DNA of 64,000 nt from Acetanaerobacterium elongatum (GCF_900103835.1 NZ_FNID01000004.1:1-64000); one strand, 5' to 3'; counted from the first letter of the stretch, positions 17,000 through 25,862 are shown. The notes: generated by a model from the letters alone, not told the origin. Made by a program: numbers and translations.

Positions 17000-19240
17000 T
17001 TATTGTACCGCGTCGTTTACGCCGAAGGTCACCTCAACTACCGTGCCATGCTCAGCCATGCTTCCAGAAGCCATAGACTGTGAGATAGCAATAATACCAC
17101 TTTGGTTGATACCGCCGCCCACTATACGCAGGTTAAAGCCTGCATTGGTAAGAGCCTTATTGGCCTGCTGCGGCGACATACCCACGACATTGGGTACGGG
17201 CGAGGTTTTGGTCGCCTCCTCCGCCGTAGTATAGAGCAGCACCCTTCCTCCCCGTGGTACGGGCTGGCCCGCCATTGGAATCTGCTTGATTACCTTTTCG
17301 CCATTGCCCACAATTTCAGCCTGCAGGCCCTGCTTTGTAAGCTTCGCAGAGGCCTCATGCGGTGCAGCCCCGACAACACCCTCTACCGCGATATCCATCT
17401 TTTCTTTTTCTTCGTCGGTATAGGTTGGTTCGAAACCAAGGTAAGAGAGTGTTTCGGAAAGTATAGCGCCCGTAACAGGGGCCGCGATAGTGGAACCGTA
17501 TGCGCCGGAATCCTTTGGCTCGTCGAGGATTACCAGCACCGCAACCTGAGGCTTATCGGCCGGAGCAAAACCAAGAAACGAAAGGATATGCTCCTTTACA
17601 CCGCTTTGGGCGGCACTTTTATCCAGCTTTTCGGAGGTGCCGGTTTTACCGCCGATACGATAGCCTTTTATGTACGCACTGCGTCCGCTGCCCTCGCTTA
17701 CAACCTTTTCGAGCATAAGTGCCAGCTCGGAAGAAATCTTTTCGGAGATTACCTGACGTTTTACTACCGGGTCGATGGTTTCCACAACATTGTTTCCGGA
17801 ATCAATAATCTGCTTAACGATATGCGGCTCGTATAAATACCCGCCGTTGATAGCCGCCGATACGGCTGTAATCACCTGTAGCGGAGTTATTTTGAAGCTC
17901 TGGCCGAAGGAGCTTACTGCGAGGGTATCCGGCTCCTTCTGCAAAACCGACAGTGCGTGGTAGATACCGCTGGTTTCACCCGGCAGGTCAATACCTGTTT
18001 TTTCACTGAAACCGAAAGCCTTATAGTACTTTGCTGTTCTTTCCGGCCCCAGTGACAAACCGACGGCCATAAATACAGGGTTGCAAGAGTTTTTTATGCC
18101 GTCTACAAAGGTTTCAGGGCCGTGGCCAACCGTCTTCCAGCAACCGATAGAACGACCATTTACCACGAGTGAACCGCTGCAGAAAAAGCGGTCTTCCGGA
18201 TGAACTACCCCTTCCTCCAGTGCCGAAGCGGCGGTGATAATCTTATAAACCGAACCGGGCTCGTAGGTATCGGAGATAGCCTTGTTTCTCCACTGAGCCT
18301 CTCTTGCGGTCTGGAGGGCCGCTTTGCGCTGGTTCTCATCGGTAATGGCATCAATCGACGCCTGAAGTGCTTGATCCTGCAGTGTAAACGGTGAGTTCGG
18401 GTCGAAATCCGGCTTGGTGGTCATGGCTAGAACCTCGCCGTTGGTAACATTCATTACGATACAGGTGGCGCGGTTCTTGATGCCATATTCCTTTACCGCT
18501 GTTTCGATATTCTTTTCAGCGATATGCTGAATCACTTCGTCTATGGTAAGCACCAGCGAGTAGCCGTCCTGCGCCTCGTTGCGCGTTTCGTACTGAAACA
18601 GCGGCATATCCTTGCCTACCGCATCCTTTGCCGAAAAGATACGCCCGTCGGTACCCTTCAGATACTTCTCATAGTAGGCCTCTATGCCGTTTAACCCCTG
18701 ATGGTCGTTGCCGGTAAAGCCCAACACTGCGGATGCAAAATCACCATAGGGATAATAACGCTTGTAGTCTTCGTTGAGTACGATGCCCTTGATTTTTTCA
18801 TCTTTAACAAACTGCTTAATCTGGTTGGCCTCGGCATCCTCTACCTGTCGCTTAACAAGCTGATAATACTTATCCTTTTTTTTAGCCATTGCAAGGACCT
18901 TGCTTGCATCAACCTTTAAAATCTCCGCGAGCTTGTTTGCAATTTTTTCCTCGTCTCCTTCGGAGATGTTGGTGGGGTTGAGGCTTACCTCCCACACGCT
19001 GGCGCTGGTTGCAAGCGTATTCATATTGCGGTCGTAAATTGAACCGCGTTTTGCCTTAATAACAGTTTCGCGCATCTGCTGATCGATGGCTCTGGTTTGG
19101 TAGCGCTCGTTGTCAACCAGCTGCAGGTATGCAAGCCGCCCGAGCAAAATGGTAAAACAAACAACAGTCAGGGCAAGTACGGTAAAAAGCATCTTTTTGA
19201 GCATCGCGTTGCTTGGCCCTGCCGGCATATCGGTAACCAT
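17000..19240 (-). CDS. spoVD: SpoVD/FtsI-type penicillin-binding transpeptidase with two PASTA domains
   Basis: 746 residues: short cytoplasmic head, one membrane helix (about 14-40), PBP dimerisation domain, transpeptidase with SxxK at S330-K333 (GSVYK), SCN at 385-387 and KTGT at 532-535, then two C-terminal PASTA domains (from about 620 and 685; the second contains PNVVGMSPQQANKALTNAGF). It crosslinks peptidoglycan with a SEDS partner. Only one such gene is present, whereas Bacillus has both pbpB and spoVD here, so it may serve vegetative septation, spore cortex, or both. The ribosome site is poor for the first ATG; starts at 19228 or 19204 are alternatives. Confidence 0.9.
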   Translation of the reverse strand: MVTDMPAGPSNAMLKKMLFTVLALTVVCFTILLGRLAYLQLVDNERYQTRAIDQQMRETVIKAKRGSIYDRNMNTLATSASVWEVSLNPTNISEGDEEKIANKLAEILKVDASKVLAMAKKKDKYYQLVKRQVEDAEANQIKQFVKDEKIKGIVLNEDYKRYYPYGDFASAVLGFTGNDHQGLNGIEAYYEKYLKGTDGRIFSAKDAVGKDMPLFQYETRNEAQDGYSLVLTIDEVIQHIAEKNIETAVKEYGIKNRATCIVMNVTNGEVLAMTTKPDFDPNSPFTLQDQALQASIDAITDENQRKAALQTAREAQWRNKAISDTYEPGSVYKIITAASALEEGVVHPEDRFFCSGSLVVNGRSIGCWKTVGHGPETFVDGIKNSCNPVFMAVGLSLGPERTAKYYKAFGFSEKTGIDLPGETSGIYHALSVLQKEPDTLAVSSFGQSFKITPLQVITAVSAAINGGYLYEPHIVKQIIDSGNNVVETIDPVVKRQVISEKISSELALMLEKVVSEGSGRSAYIKGYRIGGKTGTSEKLDKSAAQSGVKEHILSFLGFAPADKPQVAVLVILDEPKDSGAYGSTIAAPVTGAILSETLSYLGFEPTYTDEEKEKMDIAVEGVVGAAPHEASAKLTKQGLQAEIVGNGEKVIKQIPMAGQPVPRGGRVLLYTTAEEATKTSPVPNVVGMSPQQANKALTNAGFNLRIVGGGINQSGIIAISQSMASGSMAEHGTVVEVTFGVNDAVQ

Positions 19241-19528
19241 TCCCTTCTAAAGAAATAATACTCATCCTTATTAAAAAAGTGATATCACTTTTTAATCTCC
19301 GCCTTCAGCGGAATGCAAAAACACATGGCGTTTCTGAAAGACGAATATTGTTTAGCTTATTCAGCGTCATCTACCGCCGCCACACACTTCACGCCTGCTA
19401 TAGAAATGCGCCTGATTGCGTATGTCTATAGAATAATAGTATAAGTTTGAAAGATATTCCTTTCAAACTTATTATCTTCCCTAAAACTATGCGGGGAACA
19501 ACGGTATTCATTTAATTGTATTGCTGTA
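19241..19528. other. Gap in the dcw cluster with two strong palindromes
   Basis: No gene seen in 288 bp. AAAAAGTGATATCACTTTTT (19274-19293) is a perfect 20-bp palindrome with an extra T on the minus strand, terminator-like but AT-rich. ATAAGTTTGAAAG (19441-19453), loop ATATTC, and its exact complement at 19460-19472 form a 13-bp stem without a T-run. TTCTATAG also occurs twice about 30 bp apart. The place, between ftsL and spoVD, suggests separate control of spoVD; I found no convincing promoter. Confidence 0.55.
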
Positions 19529-20008
19529 TCAATTGATGTATTCCACCAGTTTATAAAACAAATCGTTAATATTCAAACTTAATTTCGGCTTTTCTTCTGT
19601 CTTCACTTGTTCTGCAATCTGGTCACTTCCGGCGAGAGCGATATAGGTTGTCTGATATTTATCCATACGGCTTAAGCCCAGTTGGTTGGTGGCATATTCC
19701 TCAATATTCTTTATTGAAACCTTTTCGTCAAGCTCCATCGTCAAACGGGTTTGTTCGCTTTGCAGCTTCGCAAGCTCTTTATTTGCATTCGTAATGCTAT
19801 TAACCGTCTCGGTAAGAATAGCCCGGTTGTAAATACTAACCGAAATAATGGCGCCAACCAGCAAGGCAACAATTAACCTTCCGGCAAGCATGGCAGCAAC
19901 CTGCAAACGCGGCTGCCTTTTTACAGAAGGGAGCTTTTTAAGCTGTACCCGTTCCTTTTTTGCGCGTTGTTCAAATAGCGATAGATCGTATGCTTCGTTA
20001 GCGGCCAT
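19529..20008 (-). CDS. ftsL: FtsL-like cell division protein
   Basis: 159 residues from ATG at 20008, which has AAGGA seven bases upstream; a longer form from 20038 lacks this. Cytoplasmic basic head (KKERVQLKKLPSVKRQPR), one membrane helix (LIVALLVGAIISVSIY), then a coiled coil (SITNANKELAKLQSEQTRLTMELDE, split here: NANKELAKLQSEQ and RLTMELDEKVS) with the FtsL/DivIC feature EYATNQLGLSRMDKYQ. FtsL is recognised more by topology, length and position after rsmH than by sequence. It works with DivIB and DivIC in divisome assembly. Confidence 0.8.
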   Translation of the reverse strand: MAANEAYDLSLFEQRAKKERVQLKKLPSVKRQPRLQVAAMLAGRLIVALLVGAIISVSIYNRAILTETVNSITNANKELAKLQSEQTRLTMELDEKVSIKNIEEYATNQLGLSRMDKYQTTYIALAGSDQIAEQVKTEEKPKLSLNINDLFYKLVEYIN

Positions 20009-20058
20009 ATCTACATCCTTGCCTTTCCGCTGCATCATGCCCCACTTGATTATGAGTG

Positions 20059-20152
20059 GTACTTATCTCGATAATGAAACCTCTGAAAAATCGAGCGAAT
20101 AGCTTTACTATTGCGAGAATTTTTCAGAAAGGTTTTAATAAGAGATTCGTAT
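20059..20152. repeat. Palindromic intergenic element, copy 4 (94 bp, near-perfect hairpin)
   Basis: Left arm GTACTTATCTCGATAATGAA then ACCTCTGAAAAATCGAGCG; right arm, opposite strand, ATACGAATCTCTTATTAAAA then CCTTTCTGAAAAATTCTCGC. The arms pair over almost the whole length around GCTTTACTATT. It lies between rsmH and ftsL. Its ends match the other copies but the interior resembles copy 1 rather than copies 2, 3, 5 and 6, so there are at least two subfamilies. Confidence 0.8.
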
Positions 20153-20232
20153 CAGGCACTGCACCTGTTACATCAATCTGAAAATCCATTTTCAAATCCA
20201 GAGCCTCTTTACAAGCATCCTGCTACAAGAGG

Positions 20233-21156
20233 CTACAGCTTTTCAATCACCCTAAGCCTCGCGCTGCGGCTTCGCGGGTTTTGATCAAGCTCCTGTTGTG
20301 AAGGCTCTATCGGTTTCTTATAAACCAATCGCCCTCTGGGAGTTTTGTGGCACACACACACCGGAAAGTCCGGCGGGCAGGTGCAGCCCTTTGTAAATTC
20401 AACAAACCGCTGTTTTACAATACGGTCTTCAAGTGAATGGAAGGTGATGATACACAGCCTGCCACCCGGAGCAAGCAGATCAAACGCATCATTTACGGCT
20501 TCTGCTAGCTGTTCGAGTTCTCCGTTTACGGCAATGCGCAGCGCCTGAAAGCTTCTGCGGGCCGGGTGTCCCTCACGCATAGCCGCTGCGGGCATTGCAC
20601 TTTTGATGATATCCACCAGTTCAAAGGTCGTTTCAATGGGCTTTACGGCCCGGCTTTGAACGATGGCATCCGCAATCCGGCGGGAGAAACGCTCCTCCCC
20701 GTATTCCCAAAGAATCTTTGCAAGCTGCTCATAGGAGTAAGTGTTCACGATATCCTTGGCAGAGAGGCCCTCTCTGCTCATACGCATGTCCAACGGCGCA
20801 TCCTTGTGAAAGGAGAAACCGCGCTCGGCAGTGTCTAACTGATAGGACGAAACACCCAAATCCAGCAGCATTCCGTTAATGTGCTCTATTTTTAGCGATG
20901 CAAGAATCTCTTTAACCGAGGAATAATCCCCCCGAACCACCTGTGCGCAAGTATAAGGAGCGAGCCTTTCGGTTGCGGTTTGCACAGCGTCGGGGTCTTT
21001 ATCTATGGCAACCAGCCTGCCGCTTGCAAGCTTTTTTGCAATTTCTGAGGAATGCCCGGCGCCGCCCGCAGTGCCGTCGACATAGATGCCGTCAGGCTTT
21101 ATGTCGAGCGCCTCGATGCACTCGTTCAAGAGCACCGAAATATGCGAAAACTCCAC
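20233..21156 (-). CDS. rsmH: 16S rRNA (cytosine1402-N4)-methyltransferase RsmH
   Basis: 307 residues (MraW). It methylates C1402 in the 16S P site using SAM. Motifs: FSHISVLLNECIEAL, SAM loop YVDGTAGGAGHSSEIAKKL, GMLLDLGVSSYQLDTAERGFS and the C-terminal CIITFHSLEDRIVKQRF. The start GTG at 21156 is chosen because AAAGGGG stands eight bases upstream; the ORF opens at 21165. It is second in the cluster, directly after mraZ as is usual. Confidence 0.95.
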   Translation of the reverse strand: MEFSHISVLLNECIEALDIKPDGIYVDGTAGGAGHSSEIAKKLASGRLVAIDKDPDAVQTATERLAPYTCAQVVRGDYSSVKEILASLKIEHINGMLLDLGVSSYQLDTAERGFSFHKDAPLDMRMSREGLSAKDIVNTYSYEQLAKILWEYGEERFSRRIADAIVQSRAVKPIETTFELVDIIKSAMPAAAMREGHPARRSFQALRIAVNGELEQLAEAVNDAFDLLAPGGRLCIITFHSLEDRIVKQRFVEFTKGCTCPPDFPVCVCHKTPRGRLVYKKPIEPSQQELDQNPRSRSARLRVIEKL

Positions 21157-21193
21157 GCGCCGCACCCCTTTATCTCTTTTCTTGGGTTAGCTG

Positions 21194-21613
21194 TTAAAAA
21201 CCCAGTTCGTCCATCACGTTTTCGATTGTTTCAGCGGTAAGACGTGCGCTCTGCTCCTGCCACTTGGTCTTGTCCCATATCTCCGCGCGTACAGAGGCAC
21301 CAACGATGATGATGTCTTTATCCAGCCCCGCATACTGCCTAAGGTTTGCGGGAATCAATACACGCCCCTGCTTATCGCTTATAGCCTCGCTGGCCCCCGA
21401 AAAGAAGAACCGCTGCAGAGCACTCGCTTTAGAGAAAGGCAGGGCGTTAATGGAATCCTGCAGGCGCTGCCATTGTGCTGGTGGGTAAACAAACAGGCAA
21501 TTATCAAGGCCCTTTGCTATGATGAAGTTGTCGCCGAGGTCTTCCCTTAGCTTGGCCGGAAAAATCACACGCCCCTTGGGATCCAGGGTATGCTCATATT
21601 CGCCCATTAGCAT
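21194..21613 (-). CDS. mraZ: Transcriptional regulator MraZ
   Basis: 139 residues, two SpoVT/AbrB-like halves: MGEYEHTLDPKGRVIFPAKLR, and ISDKQGRVLIPANLRQYAGL. MraZ forms a ring oligomer that binds direct repeats upstream of its own gene and controls the dcw operon. ATG at 21613 (MLMGEYEH) fits the family start, with AAAGGCGG upstream; GTG at 21622 overlaps that site. The promoter and a matching repeat array lie immediately upstream. Confidence 0.95.
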   Translation of the reverse strand: MLMGEYEHTLDPKGRVIFPAKLREDLGDNFIIAKGLDNCLFVYPPAQWQRLQDSINALPFSKASALQRFFFSGASEAISDKQGRVLIPANLRQYAGLDKDIIIVGASVRAEIWDKTKWQEQSARLTAETIENVMDELGF

Positions 21614-21649
21614 CTTCACCACCGCCTTTCAAAAAGCAGCCGTTTCGCT

Positions 21650-21684
21650 CACCTTTGCTCCACTTCTCACCACTATTAACCACT
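21650..21684 (-). promoter_or_regulatory. Probable MraZ operator: AGTGG direct repeats at 10-bp spacing
   Basis: On the minus strand AGTGG occurs at 21684-21680, 21674-21670 and 21664-21660, with a degenerate AGGTG at 21654-21650: exactly one repeat per 10 bp, one helical turn. The array starts just after the -10 box, so bound MraZ would cover the transcription start and early leader. MraZ boxes in other bacteria are likewise short G-rich direct repeats at about 10-bp spacing. Confidence 0.8.
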
Positions 21685-21689
21685 TTTTT

Positions 21690-21718
21690 ATTATAACCGT
21701 GAATTATGTAAATTGCAA
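21690..21718 (-). promoter_or_regulatory. Promoter of the mraZ (dcw) operon
   Basis: Minus strand: -35 TTGCAA (21718-21713), 17-base spacer, -10 TATAAT (21695-21690). Strong sigma-A match about 80 bases before mraZ and the only clear housekeeping promoter I see for the cluster. Confidence 0.85.
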
Positions 21719-21912
21719 TAGGCTTTACCCAACTACCTTAGCTCAAAAAAAGATTTATCATTTTGCACAAATATAACTAAAAATTGCCCCATTTCTATGA
21801 CGCATACTTGTCGAAAAACACACATAAACCCATCGGTTTGGTTCCATAATAATTACTATTTTTCATATATTACCTTGATTTTATGTCTGTTCCTGTTTTT
21901 GAATATTAATAT

Positions 21913-21949
21913 AAAAAACCCGTGTTCTTTCTGTTGAAAAGAACACGGG
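21913..21949 (-). terminator. Terminator after the coiled-coil gene
   Basis: Minus strand CCCGTGTTCTTT, loop, AAAGAACACGGG, followed by TTTTTT. Twelve-pair stem, 28 bases past the stop; it separates the uvrC-rsmD-coaD side from the mraZ promoter. Confidence 0.9.
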
Positions 21950-21977
21950 CTTACGGTTATTTAACTGTATGTAGGGT

Positions 21978-22445
21978 TTACATGCCGGACCTCTGAGGCT
22001 GCTTCATCTGTTGTTTAATAGAACGCACGTCATTGAGGCTGGCCGCAAGGCACTCTTCGGTGGAACGAACAATGTTCTCTACATATTCGTTGGTTGCAAG
22101 CCGAATCTCTTTGGAACGCTGCTGTGCGGCGGCCACAATCTCCTGCGCGCGTACCTGAGCCTGCTTGGTGATCTCGTTGGCGTTCACCAGCGCCTTGGCC
22201 TTTTCCTCAGCTTTGGCAACAATCGTTTCAGCCTCATGCTTGGCATCACTAATGATATCTGCCCTGTCGGATACGATTGCCTTCGCCTGCTTGATCTCGT
22301 TGGGCAGTGCTAACCGCACATCGTCCATCAGCTCGCGCAGCTTGACCACATCAATAACGCACCGCCCGCCCGAAAGGGGCATTGCCCATGAATTATCGAT
22401 GAGTTCGTCCATCATGTCCAAAACCTCGTCAATGTTCATGCTCAT
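21978..22445 (-). CDS. Coiled-coil protein of unknown function next to coaD
   Basis: 155 residues. After an N-terminal conserved-looking segment (MNIDEVLDMMDELIDNSWAM, then GGRCVIDVVKLRELMDDVRL) comes a long Ala/Glu/Lys-rich heptad region (EIKQAKAIVSDRADIISDA, AETIVAKAEEKAKALVNA, KQAQVRAQEIVAAAQQRS) resembling the b subunit of ATP synthase or DivIVA-type coils in composition only. No membrane segment. Similar proteins are found beside coaD and rsmD in Clostridia, often labelled ATPase without evidence. A role in division or envelope organisation would be a guess. ATG with AAGG eight bases upstream. Confidence 0.7.
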   Translation of the reverse strand: MSMNIDEVLDMMDELIDNSWAMPLSGGRCVIDVVKLRELMDDVRLALPNEIKQAKAIVSDRADIISDAKHEAETIVAKAEEKAKALVNANEITKQAQVRAQEIVAAAQQRSKEIRLATNEYVENIVRSTEECLAASLNDVRSIKQQMKQPQRSGM

Positions 22446-22587
22446 CTGTAAAACCTTCTTTCACTCTTCCATTCGTTTTCAAATAACAAAAGGCATAAAT
22501 CTGCCTGAAATCATGATACTTTACCTGCACAATGACGCCCAAAAGCAAAAATACAAAGAAGTTTTACACGTAACAACTAATACAAAT

Positions 22588-23076
22588 CTAATATGTTCTT
22601 GGGCTGAGGCGCTGCTCAATCTCCTGCAGCAGCACTGAAGGTACAAAGCCGGAGATATCACCGCCGAACATTGCCACCTGCTTAACGATGCTGGAGCTTA
22701 AGTACATATTCTCTAAGCTGGTAGGTACAAATACGGTCTCGGCCTCGGGGTAAAACTTTTTGTTGGCTAATGCCATCTGAAACTCATATTCAAAGTCTGA
22801 CACCGCTCGTAAACCCTTAACAATGGCGCAAGCACCCTTGAGCTTTGCATAATCGGCCAGTAAGCCCCCGTAGGTATCCACCTCTATGTTTTGAAGGCTG
22901 CCGGTTACCTTTCGTATCATATTAATACGCTCATCCACCGTAAAACTGGGCTGCTTGGCGGGGTTGTGCACCACCAGCACGATAACCTGGTCAAACAAGG
23001 CCGCCGCACGGGTGACAATATCCAAGTGTCCTTTCGTAACCGGGTCAAAACTGCCCGGACAGATTGCAATACGCAT
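22588..23076 (-). CDS. coaD: Phosphopantetheine adenylyltransferase CoaD
   Basis: 162 residues, normal length. It makes dephospho-CoA from 4'-phosphopantetheine and ATP. The nucleotidyltransferase motif CPGSFDPVTKGHLDIV carries the TxGH signature; LRAVSDFEYEFQMALANK and the C-terminal YLSSSIVKQVAMFGGD match the family. ATG at 23076 is chosen; a 33-bp upstream extension has no homology. The order rsmD-coaD is common in Firmicutes. Confidence 0.95.
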   Translation of the reverse strand: MRIAICPGSFDPVTKGHLDIVTRAAALFDQVIVLVVHNPAKQPSFTVDERINMIRKVTGSLQNIEVDTYGGLLADYAKLKGACAIVKGLRAVSDFEYEFQMALANKKFYPEAETVFVPTSLENMYLSSSIVKQVAMFGGDISGFVPSVLLQEIEQRLSPRTY

Positions 23077-23209
23077 TAAAAATCCATATCCTTTCCAATG
23101 CCATGGCACAAACCTAAGCTTCTGATACCCCGAAATGGCAGAAAGGTTTATGCCATAACAGAATCTTCACGATAAGCTCAAGCTGTGCCTGACTAAGCTC
23201 CGTACCTGT

Positions 23210-23758
23210 TTATTCGTTCTCTCGCGGCCTGCGGTATACGCTGAGCGCCGCAATACCATATTGATAAACTCTTTTCTGTGTAAATTCGCCCAGTGTCTCT
23301 GGGGTTTGAACCTTTTTGGCAGTCTCACAAACCAGCACACCGGTACTCTTTAGCCTTGCCGAGGCAAGCGAAAGAACTTGCTCAAGCCCTTCCATGGCAT
23401 AGGGCGGGTCCATAAGAATGATATCAAACTGCTCCTTGCAGTTCTGAAGGTAGGAAACGGCATCCATCGCCGCAACGCGCGACTGTTTGTTCAGGCCGGT
23501 CTTTGCAAGGTTTGCCTTAATAACATCGTTGCTGATTCGGCTTTGGTCTATAAAAACACAAAACGCAGCGCCCCTGCTTAAAGCCTCTATGCCAAGCTGA
23601 CCGGTACCGGCGTAAAGATCAAGCACACTGGCCTGTTCCACCTCAAACTGTATAATCGAAAACATCGCCTCTTTTACCTTATCGGAGGTTGGGCGGGTAT
23701 CCTGCCCCTCGGGCGCTGCAAGCTTCATGCCTCTTGCCTTACCGGTTATTACACGCAT
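23210..23758 (-). CDS. rsmD: 16S rRNA (guanine966-N2)-methyltransferase RsmD
   Basis: 182 residues. N-terminal RVITGKARGMKLAAPEG, TRPTSDKVKEAMFSII, the SAM loop VLDLYAGTGQLGIEALSRGA and the catalytic DPPYAM. It methylates G966 in assembled 30S particles. 133 bases lie between it and coaD. Confidence 0.92.
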   Translation of the reverse strand: MRVITGKARGMKLAAPEGQDTRPTSDKVKEAMFSIIQFEVEQASVLDLYAGTGQLGIEALSRGAAFCVFIDQSRISNDVIKANLAKTGLNKQSRVAAMDAVSYLQNCKEQFDIILMDPPYAMEGLEQVLSLASARLKSTGVLVCETAKKVQTPETLGEFTQKRVYQYGIAALSVYRRPRENE

Positions 23759-23879
23759 CTATTTTTACCATGCCTTTCACATCAGGATGTTTTATTTTGA
23801 AGGGCCGCTGAAGAAAATGGTGCGAATTGATTCTATTATGTGGCATGTTGCACTTTCTGTCAAGCAGACCCCCGTGTTG

Positions 23880-25715
23880 TTATTCTGTCTCGTGGAAGGT
23901 GCGGTATACCCTCTCGGCGGCCGGGCGCGTCATACCCGGCGCCTGCAAAAGTGCTTCAACAGAAGCCTCCTTTATAGCGTGCATAGTTTTAAAATGGCGC
24001 AGTAGTTTAGCAGCTCTGGAAGGCCCAATACCATCTATCTTTGTAAGGGAGGATTCCATGCCCGTTTTTTTATGCTTGGCACGCTGATATTCGATAGAAA
24101 AGCGGTGAACCTCGTCCTGTATGCGGGTTATAAAGGTAAAAGCATTTCGATAGGCCGATATGGCTATCTCGCCGCCGTTGGTAGCAATAGCACGGGTGCG
24201 GTGGCGGTCATCTTTCACCATGCCGAAAAGCGGTATATTCAGCCCGCTTTGCTCAATAATCGGCTGGATGGTGGATACGTGCCCCTTGCCGCCGTCGAGC
24301 AGAATTAAATCGGGTAAACGTCCGAAGCCCTTGCCGCTTTCCTTCTCTTCAAAATACCGTGCCAGCCTTCGGCTTAGCACCTCACTCATGGCTCCGTAGT
24401 CGTTCTGTTCTGTGAGCGTCTTAATAGAGAAACGCTTATAGGCCGATTTAAGGGGCCGACCATTTTCAAACACCACCATGCCCGCAACCATATCGGAGGA
24501 GCCGATGTTGGAAATATCGTAGGCCTCGATATACTCGGGCGTTTTGGGCAGGTTCAAAAGCCGTGCCAACTCGTCAAGAGCGGCGACCTCACGCCCTGAT
24601 GCTCCGCTATGCTGGCCAAGCAGTTCGGAGGCATTGGTTTTAGCCATCTCTACCAGCCGTGCCTGCTCTCCGCGCTGCGGCAGATGCAGCAGACATTTTC
24701 GTCCCGCCTTATCGGTTAAAAAGCGTTCGGTGAGCTCTAAATCCTCCACCTCGCCGTCAAGCGAGATCTGCTTTGGTATCTCTCGGTCACCGGAATAATA
24801 ACGGATAATAAACTCGCTGCGTGCGGCGACAATACTTTCAATCTCGCCAAGCATAAAGCTTTCCTTATCTACAAGGCGGTGGTTTCTGAACTTGATGACC
24901 ACCGCGCTGGCCTGTGAGGTATTCTGCGAAAGTGCGATAACATCCTGATCGGGGGTATTGGTGTATATTACCTTCTGGTGCTCGTTAATGCGCCGGATGG
25001 CCTGTATACGGTCACGCAGCTGCGCGGCGCGCTCAAAGTCCATCCGTTCGGAGGCGGTCTCCATCTTTTCGGTGAGAACCTTAATGGTATTGGCACTGTC
25101 GCTGCGCAGAAAATCCAGTGCCTGAGAAAGGTTTTCGGCATACTCCTGTTCCGAGATTTTTCCCATACACACGCCCATGCAGCGTTTGATATGAAAGTTT
25201 AAGCAGGGGCGGCCCTTTTTAAAATCCTGCGGGAACTTGCGGTTGCAGGTTGGCAGACAAAAGGCGGTGTTGGCCTCCTCTACCGCCTGCATTACGGCAA
25301 ACGAGCTGACATACGGACCGATATAGGTAGCACCGTCGTCCACCAGCTGCTTTGCGGCCGAGATACGGCCCCAACTCTTGCCTGAAATTCGGATGTAATG
25401 GTAGCCCTTGTCGTCTTTCAGCAGAATATTGTATTTGGGGGAATTCTGCTTGATGAGACTGCATTCTAGCACCAACGCTTCAAACTCACTGTCGGTTACT
25501 ATGTAGTCGTAGTCATAGACATGTGAAACCATCTTCTCTACCTTGGGCAGATGGTCGGCATTCTTGCGAAAATAACTGGTTACGCGTTTACGCAGGTTTT
25601 TTGCTTTGCCGATGTAGATGATCTCACCCTGCTTGTTTCGCATAATGTAACAACCCGGCTCGATGGTGAGGGTTTTTGTCTTCTCTCGCAAGTAGGGCAG
25701 GCGCTCATTCTCCAT
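23880..25715 (-). CDS. uvrC: Excinuclease ABC subunit C
   Basis: 611 residues. UvrC makes both incisions in nucleotide excision repair with UvrAB. GIY-YIG nuclease at the N-terminus (PGCYIMRNKQGEIIYIGKAK, YDYIVTDSEFEALVLE), the four-Cys region CNRKFPQDFKKGRPCLNFHI followed by RCMGVCMGK, the UVR motif (ASERMDFERAAQLRDRI), the RNase-H-like endonuclease (EAYDISNIGSSDMVAGMVVF and LILLDGGKGH), and C-terminal helix-hairpin-helix (LTKIDGIGPSRAAKLLRHF). All parts present. TTCAAA, 17 bases, TATACT on the minus strand near 25790-25820 is a weak promoter candidate. Confidence 0.95.
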   Translation of the reverse strand: MENERLPYLREKTKTLTIEPGCYIMRNKQGEIIYIGKAKNLRKRVTSYFRKNADHLPKVEKMVSHVYDYDYIVTDSEFEALVLECSLIKQNSPKYNILLKDDKGYHYIRISGKSWGRISAAKQLVDDGATYIGPYVSSFAVMQAVEEANTAFCLPTCNRKFPQDFKKGRPCLNFHIKRCMGVCMGKISEQEYAENLSQALDFLRSDSANTIKVLTEKMETASERMDFERAAQLRDRIQAIRRINEHQKVIYTNTPDQDVIALSQNTSQASAVVIKFRNHRLVDKESFMLGEIESIVAARSEFIIRYYSGDREIPKQISLDGEVEDLELTERFLTDKAGRKCLLHLPQRGEQARLVEMAKTNASELLGQHSGASGREVAALDELARLLNLPKTPEYIEAYDISNIGSSDMVAGMVVFENGRPLKSAYKRFSIKTLTEQNDYGAMSEVLSRRLARYFEEKESGKGFGRLPDLILLDGGKGHVSTIQPIIEQSGLNIPLFGMVKDDRHRTRAIATNGGEIAISAYRNAFTFITRIQDEVHRFSIEYQRAKHKKTGMESSLTKIDGIGPSRAAKLLRHFKTMHAIKEASVEALLQAPGMTRPAAERVYRTFHETE

Positions 25716-25817
25716 AATGATTCATCCTATATCTCATACTGTTGTTTCAAATCAATTAGGGCTATGCGTAGTTGGTAATGTAATCAGTATATCATAACTG
25801 CTACCTTTTTGAAACGC

Positions 25818-25848
25818 AAAAAAGCGCGCCGCCAATCAGGCGACGCGC
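25818..25848 (-). terminator. Terminator of the HPr gene
   Basis: Minus strand GCGCGTCGCC, loop TGATT, GGCGGCGCGC, then TTTTTTG; ten pairs with one G-U, 15 bases after the HPr stop. Confidence 0.9.
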
Positions 25849-25862
25849 AATCAACTGCTTCT

